35,277 nucleotides of DNA from Alphaproteobacteria bacterium HGW-Alphaproteobacteria-1 (lineage in GTDB: Bacteria > Pseudomonadota > Alphaproteobacteria > Rhodobacterales > Rhodobacteraceae), in assembly GCA_002842985.1 (NCBI GenBank), contig PHEQ01000028.1:1-35277 (forward strand), written 5' to 3'. Made by a program: the position numbers and the translations under genes. The notes beneath the pieces are model-generated. The model was not told the origin of the DNA. It worked only from the letters and a program-made list of their open reading frames with translations, and ran no database searches. Of this stretch, positions 6,087-14,481 are shown in pieces (positions within the stretch are counted from its first letter, which is position 1; each line of letters opens with the position of its first letter).

Positions 6087-7391
6087 TCAGAGGCCGAGCC
6101 GGTCGCGCAGCGCAAACCAGCTCATCGCCAGCACCAGAAGCGGGCTGCGCAGCGCGGCGCCACCCGGGAAGGCCGCGCACGGCACCCGCGCCATGCAATC
6201 AAACCCGCCTGCCTGCCCCTGCACCGCCTCGGCCATGAGCCGCCCTGCCAGCGTCGCCGTGCCGACGCCATGCCCCGAATAGCCCGATGCCGACAGGATA
6301 TTGTCGCCAAGCCGCGCCAGATATGGCATCCGCCGCATGGTGATGGCCAGCGTCCCGCCCCAGGCGTAATCGAGCGGCACGTCGGCCAGATGCGGGAAAA
6401 TCTCCAGCATCGGCTTTGCCACCGTCGCCCTGATATCGCGCGGAAAGCGGTAGCCATAGCTCTCGCCGCCGCCGAACAGAAGTCGCCCGTCATGGCTCAG
6501 TCGGAAATAGTTCACCACGAATTTCGTATCCGCCACCGCCACATCACGGGTCAGCACGCGGCGCGCATCGTCGCCAAGAGGCGCGGTTGCCACGATGAAA
6601 TTGTTGATCGGCATGACCCGCGCGGCAACCCGTCGATCAAGCCCGCCCAGGTAGCCGTTGCAGGCAAGGATCAGGTGATCGGCCTCGACATGGCCCGCAT
6701 CGGTCGCCACCCGCAGGCGGGCGCCGCGGCGGATGTCGTGCACTTCCGAGCCCTCGAAGATGCGCACGCCCGCGGCTGCCGCCGCCCGCCCCAGGCCAAT
6801 CGCATAGGCCAACGGGTTCAGATGCGCGGCCCCCATATCGAGCGTGCCGCCCTTGTAGGCGGGCGACGGGCAGAGCGCGGCGAACCCTTCGGCATCGAGC
6901 GTCTCGATCTGCCCATAGCCGTAGCGCGCGGCGAGGTGCGCGGCATAGGCGTGCTCCTCGGCCATCTCGCGCGCGGTGAAACAGGCATGTGCCACGCCCG
7001 GTTTCAAATGACAGTCGATGCCGTGGCGCGCGACCAGCGACTTCACAAGATCCTTGGCCTCCTCGGCCAGGTGCCACAGATGCGCGGCATCATCCGCGCC
7101 CACCAGCCGCTCCAGCGCGGTCTGCTCCATCCGCTGCCCGCTGCCCAACTGCCCGCCATTGCGCCCCGAGGCCCCGAACCCCAGGCGCTGCGCCTCCAGA
7201 AGCACCACGTCAAACCCCGCCTCGGCCAGATGCAGCGCCGCCGAAAGGCCGGTATAGCCGCCCCCAACCACGCAGACATCCGCCCGCGCCGCCCCTTTCA
7301 ACGGCGCCAAGCGCGGCATTTGCGGCACGCTTGCCGCATACCAGCTTGGCGGGTATTCGCCCCGCCGGTCATTGGCATGGAGCAGGTTCAT
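6087..7391 (-). CDS. puuB: FAD-dependent oxidoreductase, PuuB-like (gamma-glutamylputrescine oxidase)
   Basis: A DAO-family flavoprotein that in the Puu pathway oxidises gamma-glutamyl-polyamine to the aldehyde. The dinucleotide fold is at residues 38-70 (VCVVGGGYTGLSAALHLAEAG, with E66 ending the second strand), followed by the GASGRNGGQL motif typical of PuuB and related amine oxidases. The C-terminal GYSGHGVGTATLAGRLMAEA matches the FAD-closing segment. Length 434 is normal. It lies 46 bp downstream of a GS-like ligase gene on the same strand, which supports the pathway assignment. The exact amine oxidised is inferred from context. Confidence 0.85.
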   Translation of the reverse strand: MNLLHANDRRGEYPPSWYAASVPQMPRLAPLKGAARADVCVVGGGYTGLSAALHLAEAGFDVVLLEAQRLGFGASGRNGGQLGSGQRMEQTALERLVGADDAAHLWHLAEEAKDLVKSLVARHGIDCHLKPGVAHACFTAREMAEEHAYAAHLAARYGYGQIETLDAEGFAALCPSPAYKGGTLDMGAAHLNPLAYAIGLGRAAAAAGVRIFEGSEVHDIRRGARLRVATDAGHVEADHLILACNGYLGGLDRRVAARVMPINNFIVATAPLGDDARRVLTRDVAVADTKFVVNYFRLSHDGRLLFGGGESYGYRFPRDIRATVAKPMLEIFPHLADVPLDYAWGGTLAITMRRMPYLARLGDNILSASGYSGHGVGTATLAGRLMAEAVQGQAGGFDCMARVPCAAFPGGAALRSPLLVLAMSWFALRDRLGL

Positions 7392-7437
7392 CGTTTCACC
7401 GTTCCGGAAATACTCAAATCCCCGCGCCTTCTCCCGC

Positions 7438-8805
7438 TCAGACGTTGAGCAGGAGATGCTCGCGCTCCCACGGGCTGATGACCTGCAGGAACTCCTCGTA
7501 CTCGGTGCGTTTCACGATGGCGTAGACGCGGGCGAATTCGGGCCCGAGGATGTCGTGCAGGTCCTTCGCCTCCTCGAACATGTCAAGCGCATCGCCCATC
7601 ACGTTGGGAATATCCGGCTCGCCGGAATAGGCGTCGCCCTTGAACTGCTTCTCGGGCCATTCTTCCTTGATGATCCCGAGCAGGCCGCAGGCAAGGCTGG
7701 CCGCGATCCCCAGATAGGGGTTGCAATCCATCCCCGCCATCCGGTTCTCGATCCGGCGCGAGTCCGGCCCCGAGAGCGGCACGCGAATGCCCGTCGTGCG
7801 GTTGTCGCGCCCCCAGGCGAGGTTGATGGGGGCGGCATGATCCTTGACGTAGCGGCGGTAGGAATTGACATAAGGGGCCAGCACGGCGATGGCCGCGGGC
7901 AGGTGTTTCTGCAATCCGCCGATGAAGTGGAAGAAGAGATCGGTCTCGCCCCCCTGCGGCCCGGCGAAAAGGTTGCGTCCGGTCTCGATATCGAGAATCG
8001 AGTGGTGGATATGCATGGCGCTGCCCGGCTCGTCCGCGATCGGCTTGGCCATGAAGGTGGCAAAGCAGTCGTGCCGCAGCGCCGCCTCGCGGATGAGGCG
8101 TTTGAAATAGAATACCTCGTCGGCCAGCTTGATCGGATCGCCATGGCGCAGGTTGATTTCCAGCTGCCCGGCCCCGCCTTCCTGGGTGATGCCGTCGATC
8201 TCGAAGCCCTGCGCCTCGGCGAAATCGTAGATATCGTCGATGACGGGGCCAAACTCATCGACGGCGGTCATCGAATAGGCCTGCCGCGCGGCCGCCGGAC
8301 GACCCGAGCGGCCCATCATCGGCTTGATTTCCTGCGCCGGGTCGAGATTGCGCGCCACAAGGAAGAATTCCATCTCGGGGGCCACGACCGGCTTCATGCC
8401 GCGCGCATGATACATCTCGACCACCCGGCGCAGCACGTTGCGCGGGCTGTAGGGGATCGGCGCGCCCTCGCGGTCAAAGGCGTCGTGGATCACCTGAAGC
8501 GTCCAGTCCGCGGTCCAGGGCGCGGCGGTGGCGGTGCTCATGTCGGGGCGCAGGATCATGTCGCGCTCGATGAACCCCTCCTCACCCGCCGCCTCGCCCC
8601 AGTCGCCGGTGATGGTCTGGTAAAAGATCGAATCGGGCAGGTGGAAATATTGCTGTCGCGCGAACTTGGTCGCGGGCACCGCCTTGCCGCGCGCGATGCC
8701 GGGCAGGTCCGAAATGATGCACTCCACCTCGTCAAGGCGGCGGTTTTCCAGATAGGCCTGCGCGGCAGTTGGCAGTGCGGCGGTGAGTTGGCTTAGATCA
8801 GCCAT
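7438..8805 (-). CDS. puuA: Glutamine-synthetase-like gamma-glutamyl-polyamine ligase (first paralogue)
   Basis: GS-fold enzyme of 455 residues that should couple glutamate to an amine with ATP. Metal and substrate ligands of the GS active site are in place: E144 and E146 (PEMEFF), E209 and E216 (QEGGAGQLEINL), H265/H267 (MHIHHS) and NRTTGIRVP...RRIENRMAG. There is no adenylylation Tyr motif, as in PuuA-type enzymes rather than GlnA. Its ATG overlaps the end of the amidotransferase gene by 8 bases, so translation is likely coupled. PuuA acts on putrescine in E. coli; spermidine or ethanolamine-type substrates are possible here. Confidence 0.88.
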   Translation of the reverse strand: MADLSQLTAALPTAAQAYLENRRLDEVECIISDLPGIARGKAVPATKFARQQYFHLPDSIFYQTITGDWGEAAGEEGFIERDMILRPDMSTATAAPWTADWTLQVIHDAFDREGAPIPYSPRNVLRRVVEMYHARGMKPVVAPEMEFFLVARNLDPAQEIKPMMGRSGRPAAARQAYSMTAVDEFGPVIDDIYDFAEAQGFEIDGITQEGGAGQLEINLRHGDPIKLADEVFYFKRLIREAALRHDCFATFMAKPIADEPGSAMHIHHSILDIETGRNLFAGPQGGETDLFFHFIGGLQKHLPAAIAVLAPYVNSYRRYVKDHAAPINLAWGRDNRTTGIRVPLSGPDSRRIENRMAGMDCNPYLGIAASLACGLLGIIKEEWPEKQFKGDAYSGEPDIPNVMGDALDMFEEAKDLHDILGPEFARVYAIVKRTEYEEFLQVISPWEREHLLLNV

Positions 8806-9484
8806 GGCTTGCGCCTTTCTTGAGGACGGCGGCGATGGTTTCGGCCATGGCGGCGCTATCGGTTGGGGTGTCGAGCAGGCCGCGCGCGTGATCGCGCAAC
8901 GGATCGGGCACCACGCCGATTGCGCGATGCTCGATCAGCCGATCCATCATGGTGGCACCGAATTCCGGGTGGGGCTGCACGGTGAAGATCCGGTCGCCAT
9001 AGCGCAGCGCGGCAATCTCGCAGCCCTCGGCGCGCCCCACCACCTCGGCCCCCGGCGGCACCGTCACGACCTGATCCTGATGCCACGCGTTGAGGGTGAG
9101 CGGCGCGCCGTCGATCTGGTATTCCGTCGCCCCGACCCGCCAGCCGCCCGCGTGTTTGACCACCTTGCCGCCAAGCGCCTGCGCGATGATCTGATGACCG
9201 AAACAGACGCCCACCAGCGGCCGCCCCGCATCGCGGATCTCGCGGACAAGCGCCTCGAGCGGCGCGATCCACGCGTGATCCTCGTAGGCCCCGTGCTTCG
9301 ATCCGGTGACAAGCCAGCCATCGGCGGCGTGCGGCCCTGCGGGAAACTCTCCGTCGACCACGTTGAAGGGCACGAACTCGAACCCGTGCCCGTCCAGCAG
9401 GCGCGCGAACATCGCGTCATAATCGCCCAGTTCGTCCAGGACGATATCCGGGGCATGGCCGGTCTTGAGGATACCGATTTTCAT
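8798..9484 (-). CDS. Class I glutamine amidotransferase-like hydrolase
   Basis: A 228-residue GATase1-fold protein with the nucleophile elbow LVGVCFGHQIIAQALGG (C94) and the His-Glu pair in TVQPHPEFG (H172, E174), completing the Cys-His-Glu triad. In Puu-like clusters a hydrolase of this fold releases glutamate from the gamma-glutamyl intermediate. It resembles the GMP-synthase-type GATase1 domain more than E. coli PuuD, so the exact step is inferred. It lies between the two GS-like genes, 44 bp after the second and overlapping the first. Confidence 0.85.
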   Translation of the reverse strand: MKIGILKTGHAPDIVLDELGDYDAMFARLLDGHGFEFVPFNVVDGEFPAGPHAADGWLVTGSKHGAYEDHAWIAPLEALVREIRDAGRPLVGVCFGHQIIAQALGGKVVKHAGGWRVGATEYQIDGAPLTLNAWHQDQVVTVPPGAEVVGRAEGCEIAALRYGDRIFTVQPHPEFGATMMDRLIEHRAIGVVPDPLRDHARGLLDTPTDSAAMAETIAAVLKKGASHG

Positions 9485-9528
9485 GGGGTCTCTTTTTGAT
9501 CATATTTTGGGGCAGCGCTGGTTCGAGC

Positions 9529-10845
9529 TTACACCGTTTCGAGATAGGTCTTCCAGTGGTCGCGCGCGGGGATCTCGGACATGTCCCGCAACTCCTGTCG
9601 TTTGGTCATCACCAGATTGGCGATGAGATCGGGCGAAAAGATGCGTTTCATCAGAGGGTTGGTGTCGAAGTAAATGATTGCCGTCGCCCAGTCCGGGGCC
9701 AGCTGCGGCAGGTCCGCCTCATAGGCGTTGCCGGTGATGGGGTCGGGCGCGGTCATGCCGTCCTCGATGCCTGTGATCGCCGCCCCCAGGATCGCCGCGA
9801 AGGTCAGGTACGGGTTGATGTCACCGCCCGCGACGCGATGCTCGATGCGCCGCGCGGCATTGGGGCCGCCGGGGATGCGCACGGCGGCGGTGCGGTTCTC
9901 ATAACCCCAGCCCGCCCCGGTCGGCGCGTGCGCACCGGGCACAAGCCGTGTGTAACTATTTGAGTGAGGCGCAAAAATCAGCGTCGAGGCCGGCATGGCG
10001 GCAAGGCATCCGGCCACCGCCGAGAGCAGAATATCGGTGCCACGCGACGTGCCGTCATCGAACACGTTCTTTCCCTCGCGGTCGAGCACGGAGAAATGCA
10101 TGTGCATCCCGTTGCCGCTGTCATCCGGGAACGGCTTGGCCATGAAACTGGCGACAAACCCATGCCGCCGCGCCATGCCCTTGATCAGATTTTTGAAAAG
10201 CCAGGTGTCATCGGCGGCGCGCATGGCCGATTGATGGCGCAGCGTCAATTCGAATTGCCCGATTCCCGCCTCGGAGATGGCCGATTCGACCGGAATCTCC
10301 ATCTCGGCCCCAGCGGAATAGAGCGCGCTGAGAAACGCATCGAACGCATCCATTTGCCCGAGGCTGAGGATGCCGGGGGCCTTCATGCGCCGACCTGATC
10401 GCGGATCACGCACTGTTTTCAATAGCCTGCCGGACGGATCGACCAGCGTGAACTCAAGCTCGGTGGCGGCGAACACCTCCCATCCCCGTGCAGCAAAGCG
10501 GGCAAGAACGCTGGCCAGCGCATGGCGCGGATCACCCGCGAAGGGCGTGCCGTCCTCGTGGTGCATGACCATCGGCACAAGGGCCTGCGGCTCTTCGAGC
10601 CAGGGCAAGGGCACCGCGCCACGCTCGGTCGGAAACAGCCGCCCGTCGATGTCGCCGCTTTCGAAGACCAGCGGCGAGTTTTCGATATCAGCCCCGAAAA
10701 CATCGAGATTCAAGGAGCTTAGAGGCATTCGGACGGAACCGTCCGAGAGTTTGTCGGCAAAGCTGGCGGGCAGACGCTTGCCGCGCATCCTGCCATTGAG
10801 ATCGCATGCGGCCACGCGGAAGGTCTGGAACTGTGTAAGGTCCAT
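9529..10845 (-). CDS. Glutamine-synthetase-like gamma-glutamyl-polyamine ligase (second paralogue)
   Basis: A second GS-fold protein, 438 residues, clearly related to but divergent from the one at 7438. Active-site residues are kept: E129/E131 (TELEF), E192 and E199 (SEAGIGQFELTL), H248/H250 (MHMHFS) and NRTAAVRIP...RRIEHRVAG. AGGTG lies 9 bases before the ATG. It is the first gene of the minus-strand cluster. Two GS-like ligases in one operon suggest different amine substrates or a hetero-oligomer; sequence alone cannot decide. Confidence 0.87.
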   Translation of the reverse strand: MDLTQFQTFRVAACDLNGRMRGKRLPASFADKLSDGSVRMPLSSLNLDVFGADIENSPLVFESGDIDGRLFPTERGAVPLPWLEEPQALVPMVMHHEDGTPFAGDPRHALASVLARFAARGWEVFAATELEFTLVDPSGRLLKTVRDPRSGRRMKAPGILSLGQMDAFDAFLSALYSAGAEMEIPVESAISEAGIGQFELTLRHQSAMRAADDTWLFKNLIKGMARRHGFVASFMAKPFPDDSGNGMHMHFSVLDREGKNVFDDGTSRGTDILLSAVAGCLAAMPASTLIFAPHSNSYTRLVPGAHAPTGAGWGYENRTAAVRIPGGPNAARRIEHRVAGGDINPYLTFAAILGAAITGIEDGMTAPDPITGNAYEADLPQLAPDWATAIIYFDTNPLMKRIFSPDLIANLVMTKRQELRDMSEIPARDHWKTYLETV

Positions 10846-10909
10846 GATGGAACACCTGATCGAGATTTGTCAGAGCCTATCTCGGCGCGTGGGGATTTGC
10901 CAAGCACAA

Positions 10910-10919
10910 TTTGATCAAA
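10910..10919. promoter_or_regulatory. Palindrome TTTGATCAAA upstream of the polyamine operon
   Basis: A perfect 10-bp palindrome lies 65 bp upstream of the first operon gene. A partial copy, TTTGATCA, occurs at 9495-9502 ahead of the amidotransferase gene. A weak promoter, TTGGCA with TAGGCT 18 bp away, can be read just downstream on the minus strand. Candidate operator, possibly for the GntR/FCD regulator at 11845. Confidence 0.35.
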
Positions 10920-10954
10920 AGTTTTCGGCCTCTGGGCGGGCTGTGTTTTCTCGG

Positions 10955-11020
10955 GTCATCGTCCGGCTTGACCGGACGATCTCCGGCTCAGGAGATCCTC
11001 GTGTCACGCCAGGAGATGAC
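10955..11020. repeat. REP-like palindromic element
   Basis: A 66-bp unit has two 30-bp arms (10955-10984 and 10991-11020) matching as inverted repeats at 23 of 30 positions around a 6-bp centre, bounded by GTCATC and GATGAC. The left arm itself contains a perfect hairpin (TCGTCCGG, 5-nt loop, CCGGACGA), and a second one (GATCTCC/GGAGATC) spans the centre. This is the architecture of extragenic REP/BIME-type elements common in alphaproteobacteria. It lies downstream of the M48 protease gene and may end its transcript. Confidence 0.65.
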
Positions 11021-11032
11021 AGGCAAAGCGGC

Positions 11033-11725
11033 TCAACCGAGGGTCTGCTGCCAGCGCGCCTCCAGCCGCTCGATCTCTGCGATGCGCTCTTCGGTCTTGG
11101 GGTGGCTGAGCAGCCAGGCGGGCATGGTGCCGCCCGCCCCTTGAGTCAGCGCCTCGAGCTTCTGGAACAGCGACTTTTGCGGCGCCGTGCCGATCCCGGC
11201 CTTGGTCAGAAGGGCCGCGGCATAGGCATCGGCCTCGTATTCGTCGCCGCGAGACAGGCGCGCCGCCAGAAGCGTTGTCAGCCCGTTGGCGATGAGCACC
11301 CCCACCCCCGGCAGGAATCGCGACAGCATCATGGCCAGCGCCGTGCGCAACGCGTTCTGGCCCGAAAAGTCGATCATCCGCCGCCGTGAATGGCCGAGCG
11401 CCACATGACCAAGCTCATGGGCGATGACCGAGCCCATTTCCTCGGCGCTGACCGCTCCACTCTGGAATTTGCGGTAGAAACCGCGCGTGATGAAGATGCG
11501 GCCGTCCGGCGCGGCAAGCCCGTTCACAGGGTCTATCTCGTAAAGATGCACCCGCACGCGCGGCAGATCGAGCGCGCGGGCCAGCCGGTCGCACACCGCC
11601 TTGAGCCGTGGATCCACCAGTTCGCTCGAGCGCGCGTCAAGTTCGCGCGTGGTTCGCCAGACCGAGAGGCGATACATGGCGATCGCGTAAAGCAGCGCCA
11701 GAAGAATGGGCATGAGCTTGAACAT
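11033..11725 (-). CDS. M48-family membrane zinc metallopeptidase
   Basis: A 230-residue HtpX/Ste24-like peptidase. It has an N-terminal hydrophobic helix (residues 3-18), the zinc motif IAHELGHVALGH (H103, E104, H107), and the downstream ligand Glu in SRGDEYEADAYAAALL (E162). A second hydrophobic stretch lies at about 137-157. It lacks the multi-helix membrane region of HtpX, so it is a short, singly anchored form. Probably cleaves membrane or periplasmic proteins. It stands alone: divergent from the GntR gene and separated from the polyamine operon by the REP-like element. Confidence 0.9.
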   Translation of the reverse strand: MFKLMPILLALLYAIAMYRLSVWRTTRELDARSSELVDPRLKAVCDRLARALDLPRVRVHLYEIDPVNGLAAPDGRIFITRGFYRKFQSGAVSAEEMGSVIAHELGHVALGHSRRRMIDFSGQNALRTALAMMLSRFLPGVGVLIANGLTTLLAARLSRGDEYEADAYAAALLTKAGIGTAPQKSLFQKLEALTQGAGGTMPAWLLSHPKTEERIAEIERLEARWQQTLG

Positions 11726-11844
11726 GGATCAGATATGGGGCGCGTCGGGCGGTCTGGCAAGCGCCGCATCGACCCGGAGCCTTGCGCCCCCGGTCAAAGC
11801 GCGTAAGGTCCGAGAGCGGACAATGACGACGGACGGACCTGCCG

Positions 11845-12489
11845 ATGAAGACCCCGACCACAGATGCCTATGCGCTGATCCTGGAAGCCATAGACGTGGG
11901 CATGTTCAAGCCCGGTGACCGGCTTGTGGAGAGCGATCTTGCCGAGCGTTTCGGGGTCTCGCGCACCCCTATCCGCGAGGCACTTCAGCGGCTGGAGACG
12001 CAATCCATGCTGACGCGCGACGGGCGAAGCCTGATCGTGGCCTCGCTCGATTACAACCAGTTGGCCGAGCTTTACGTCGTGCGCGCCGAGCTCGAGGGGC
12101 TGGCCGCCCAGCTTGCCGCGCGCCATGCCACGCCCGAGGAGGTGCGCGTTTTGCGCGATATGGTGGAGGATGACCGCGCGCTGCTGGGGTGCCCGCAGGA
12201 GCTGTCTCGCGCCAATCGGCGCTTTCACAAACAGATCCACCTTGCCTCGCATAACCGGTTTCTGGTGCAGCAGCTTGACCTTGTGCATCGCTCCATGGCG
12301 CTTCTGGCCACCACCTCGCTGGCTGCCGAGGGGCGCGGCGAGGATGCGCTGGCCGAGCACGGTGCCATTGTCAGCGCGATCGAGGCGCGTGACGGCGAGG
12401 CGGCGGCCAAGGCCCTGCGCGATCACATCTCAAAGGCCTTCGTGACCCGGCTCAAGCTTGATTCCGATGAGGTCAAATCCGCCATCTGA
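11845..12489 (+). CDS. GntR-family transcription regulator with FCD ligand domain
   Basis: The N-terminal winged helix (residues 5-70) shows the family signature GDRLVESDLAERFGVSRTPIREALQRLE. The C-terminal FCD domain (about 78-205) keeps the metal/ligand pattern, with NRRFHKQIH, EHGAIVSAIEARD and LRDHISKAF supplying three His. Such regulators usually sense small carboxylates or amino acids. The gene is close to the polyamine cluster but across the protease gene, so it may or may not control it. The last 60 bases overlap the end of the opposing glycosyltransferase gene. Confidence 0.92.
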   Translation: MKTPTTDAYALILEAIDVGMFKPGDRLVESDLAERFGVSRTPIREALQRLETQSMLTRDGRSLIVASLDYNQLAELYVVRAELEGLAAQLAARHATPEEVRVLRDMVEDDRALLGCPQELSRANRRFHKQIHLASHNRFLVQQLDLVHRSMALLATTSLAAEGRGEDALAEHGAIVSAIEARDGEAAAKALRDHISKAFVTRLKLDSDEVKSAI

Positions 12490-14352
12490 GCGGCGGCGCC
12501 CGCGCGCGGCAACCGACAGGCCATGCGCGGTCTTGTCCCAAAAGAACGGTTTGAAAACAAGTTCGTATACGGCCTTGTAGGCGGCTATGGCGGCAAGGGG
12601 CGCATAGAAATGCATCGTCGGCACCCAGGGCAACAGATGAAGATGACGCGGCCCCGAGACCGTGACCGCATGAACACACATGCCGAGCACCTCGGCGGTC
12701 AGGAACATCGCGCAGATCGTGGCGAGCACCGCGCGCGAGATCATCGGGTCGAGCGGGTGTGGCAGACCGAGGAGCACCAGCCAGAACGACCACAGAACCG
12801 GCGCGAGCAGGACCTGTGAGACAGCGGCGACGAAATGCGCCTGAAACCCCCAGAACCGTCGCGGCCCGAGTTGCGCATGGAGCCGTCGGGGCGACCGCAT
12901 ATGCACCAGCCAGGTGATCATGTAGCCCTTGAGCCATCGCGAGCGTTGCTTGACCCAGGCCCAGGGGCGGCAATTGGCCTCTTCCTCGGTCACGGTGTCG
13001 ATCATCGCGGTGCGGTAGCCGTGCCGCGCCAGCCGGAACCCCAGATCGGCATCCTCGGTCACGTTATGCGCGTCCCAGCCGCCCAGATCCTCCAGCACGT
13101 CGCGGCGGATATAGAGCGTCGTGCCCCCCAGCGGCAGCGCAAGGCCAAGCCGCGCCATGCCGGGCATGAGTGTGCGGAACCAGGTGGCGTATTCGATGGT
13201 AAAGCACCGCGCCAGCCAGTTCTGGCGCGGGTTGTAGTAATCCAGCACGCCCTGAAGGCAGGCCAGATCGCGCGGTGCGCTCTGGAACCGGCGGGCGACG
13301 CGGGTGATCTGGTCGGGGTCAGGCGCATCCTCGGCGTCGAAAATGCCGATGATTTCGCCCTGGCAGAAATCGAGCGCGTAATTCATCGCGCGCGGCTTGG
13401 TGCGCGGCTGGCCGTCGGGCACAACCACGGGCCGGATCCAGGGCGGCAGGTCGATCGCGGCCAACGTCTCGCGGGTGAGATCATCCGCCTCCTCAAGCAC
13501 GAGGATCACATCAAGCAGGCATTTCGGATAGGTCAGCCGCGACAGCCGTGCGACAAGGGCATGGGCGATGTCCGTCTCGCGAAACAGCGGCACCAGGATT
13601 GACACGCGCGGCAAGGGACCGGCCACGGGCGCGGGCGATGGTTCGTCGCGCGTGGCCATGGCCGCGGCGAATGCCGCGACCTTCAGGCCCGTGACAACCA
13701 CGAGCGTGAGCGCCGCCCATACCGCGAGTGCGCCGAAAACCGCGACCGGGAATGTCACGCAAAGCGCGCAGATTGTCACCAATGCCGCGCATATCCACCG
13801 CAATCGCGCGCGTGATTGAGGCCGCCAGGTGCGGCAGCTCTCCGATTCGGGCGTGCGGGTCACCGCCATGTCGCGCAACTCACCCCGGTGCAGCCTTGCC
13901 AGCCGGTCCTGAACTGCCGCGCGCGGGGCGATGATGGGCCGCGCGCGCGCCAGATCGTCCGGCAGCAGGCCACGCAGCCGGTGCAGGCTCTCGGCCCCGT
14001 CATGAGCCAGCCTCGGCGCGCCGGAACCGTCGCGCAGAACGAGCGCGCCGTGCCTGAGCAGGATCCGCGGATCGAGCCCGGTCTCGATTACCTCGGCACG
14101 TGCCAGCGCCCCGGCATCAAGCCTGCGACTGGCAAGACGGCGGGCGTGGGCGGCAAGCAGGTCCTCTTCGCGCGCCAACCCCTCGGCCAGAAGGATGCGG
14201 TCAAGCGAGGTATCGCATTGCCCCCGAACCAGCCCCGCGCGCGCGGCATCGGCCCGGCTGAGCACACCGCGCGCGACAAGATCGCGCCCGAGCCGGTCGA
14301 CCACGCCGCGTTTCCCCGCAACGCCGCCCTGCCGCAATTCGGAAATCCCCAT
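12430..14352 (-). CDS. Membrane GT2 polysaccharide synthase with an N-terminal GspE/MshE-like domain
   Basis: A 640-residue processive-type glycosyltransferase. Residues 15-75 look like the helical GspE-N/MshEN fold (LGRDLVARGVLS..., LLAEGLAREEDLLAAHA), which in other proteins can bind c-di-GMP. Two helices follow (about 186-231), then the GT2 core with DVILVLEEADD, the DxD-like FDAEDAP (D339-D342), TEDADLGFRL (E433, D434) and QRSRWLKG (469-475), the set used by cellulose- and chitin-type synthases. Several C-terminal membrane helices follow (about 500-615). The polymer is unknown. Upstream sits a CtrA-like triple TTAA array. No partner polysaccharide genes adjoin it. Confidence 0.88.
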   Translation of the reverse strand: MGISELRQGGVAGKRGVVDRLGRDLVARGVLSRADAARAGLVRGQCDTSLDRILLAEGLAREEDLLAAHARRLASRRLDAGALARAEVIETGLDPRILLRHGALVLRDGSGAPRLAHDGAESLHRLRGLLPDDLARARPIIAPRAAVQDRLARLHRGELRDMAVTRTPESESCRTWRPQSRARLRWICAALVTICALCVTFPVAVFGALAVWAALTLVVVTGLKVAAFAAAMATRDEPSPAPVAGPLPRVSILVPLFRETDIAHALVARLSRLTYPKCLLDVILVLEEADDLTRETLAAIDLPPWIRPVVVPDGQPRTKPRAMNYALDFCQGEIIGIFDAEDAPDPDQITRVARRFQSAPRDLACLQGVLDYYNPRQNWLARCFTIEYATWFRTLMPGMARLGLALPLGGTTLYIRRDVLEDLGGWDAHNVTEDADLGFRLARHGYRTAMIDTVTEEEANCRPWAWVKQRSRWLKGYMITWLVHMRSPRRLHAQLGPRRFWGFQAHFVAAVSQVLLAPVLWSFWLVLLGLPHPLDPMISRAVLATICAMFLTAEVLGMCVHAVTVSGPRHLHLLPWVPTMHFYAPLAAIAAYKAVYELVFKPFFWDKTAHGLSVAARGRRRSDGGFDLIGIKLEPGHEGL

Positions 14353-14398
14353 CCCGCCGCTCCTGCCAACCCCTGAGTAGAGGCTATCGGGCCGAGGG

Positions 14399-14424
14399 TT
14401 AACGAAGACTTAATTATTGGTTAA
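14399..14424. promoter_or_regulatory. Triple TTAA array with 7-bp spacing, candidate CtrA binding region
   Basis: TTAA occurs at 14399-14402, 14410-14413 and 14421-14424, each pair separated by exactly 7 bp. The CtrA consensus is TTAA-N7-TTAA, so two full sites overlap. The outer copies lie within identical GGTTAACGAA decamers, 22 bp apart. The array is 47 bp upstream of the polysaccharide synthase start. Confidence 0.65.
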
Positions 14425-14481
14425 CGAAACGGTAAATCCAGCCGGGCCGCTGACTTGGGCCGTATGGTCGCGGAACTTGCC

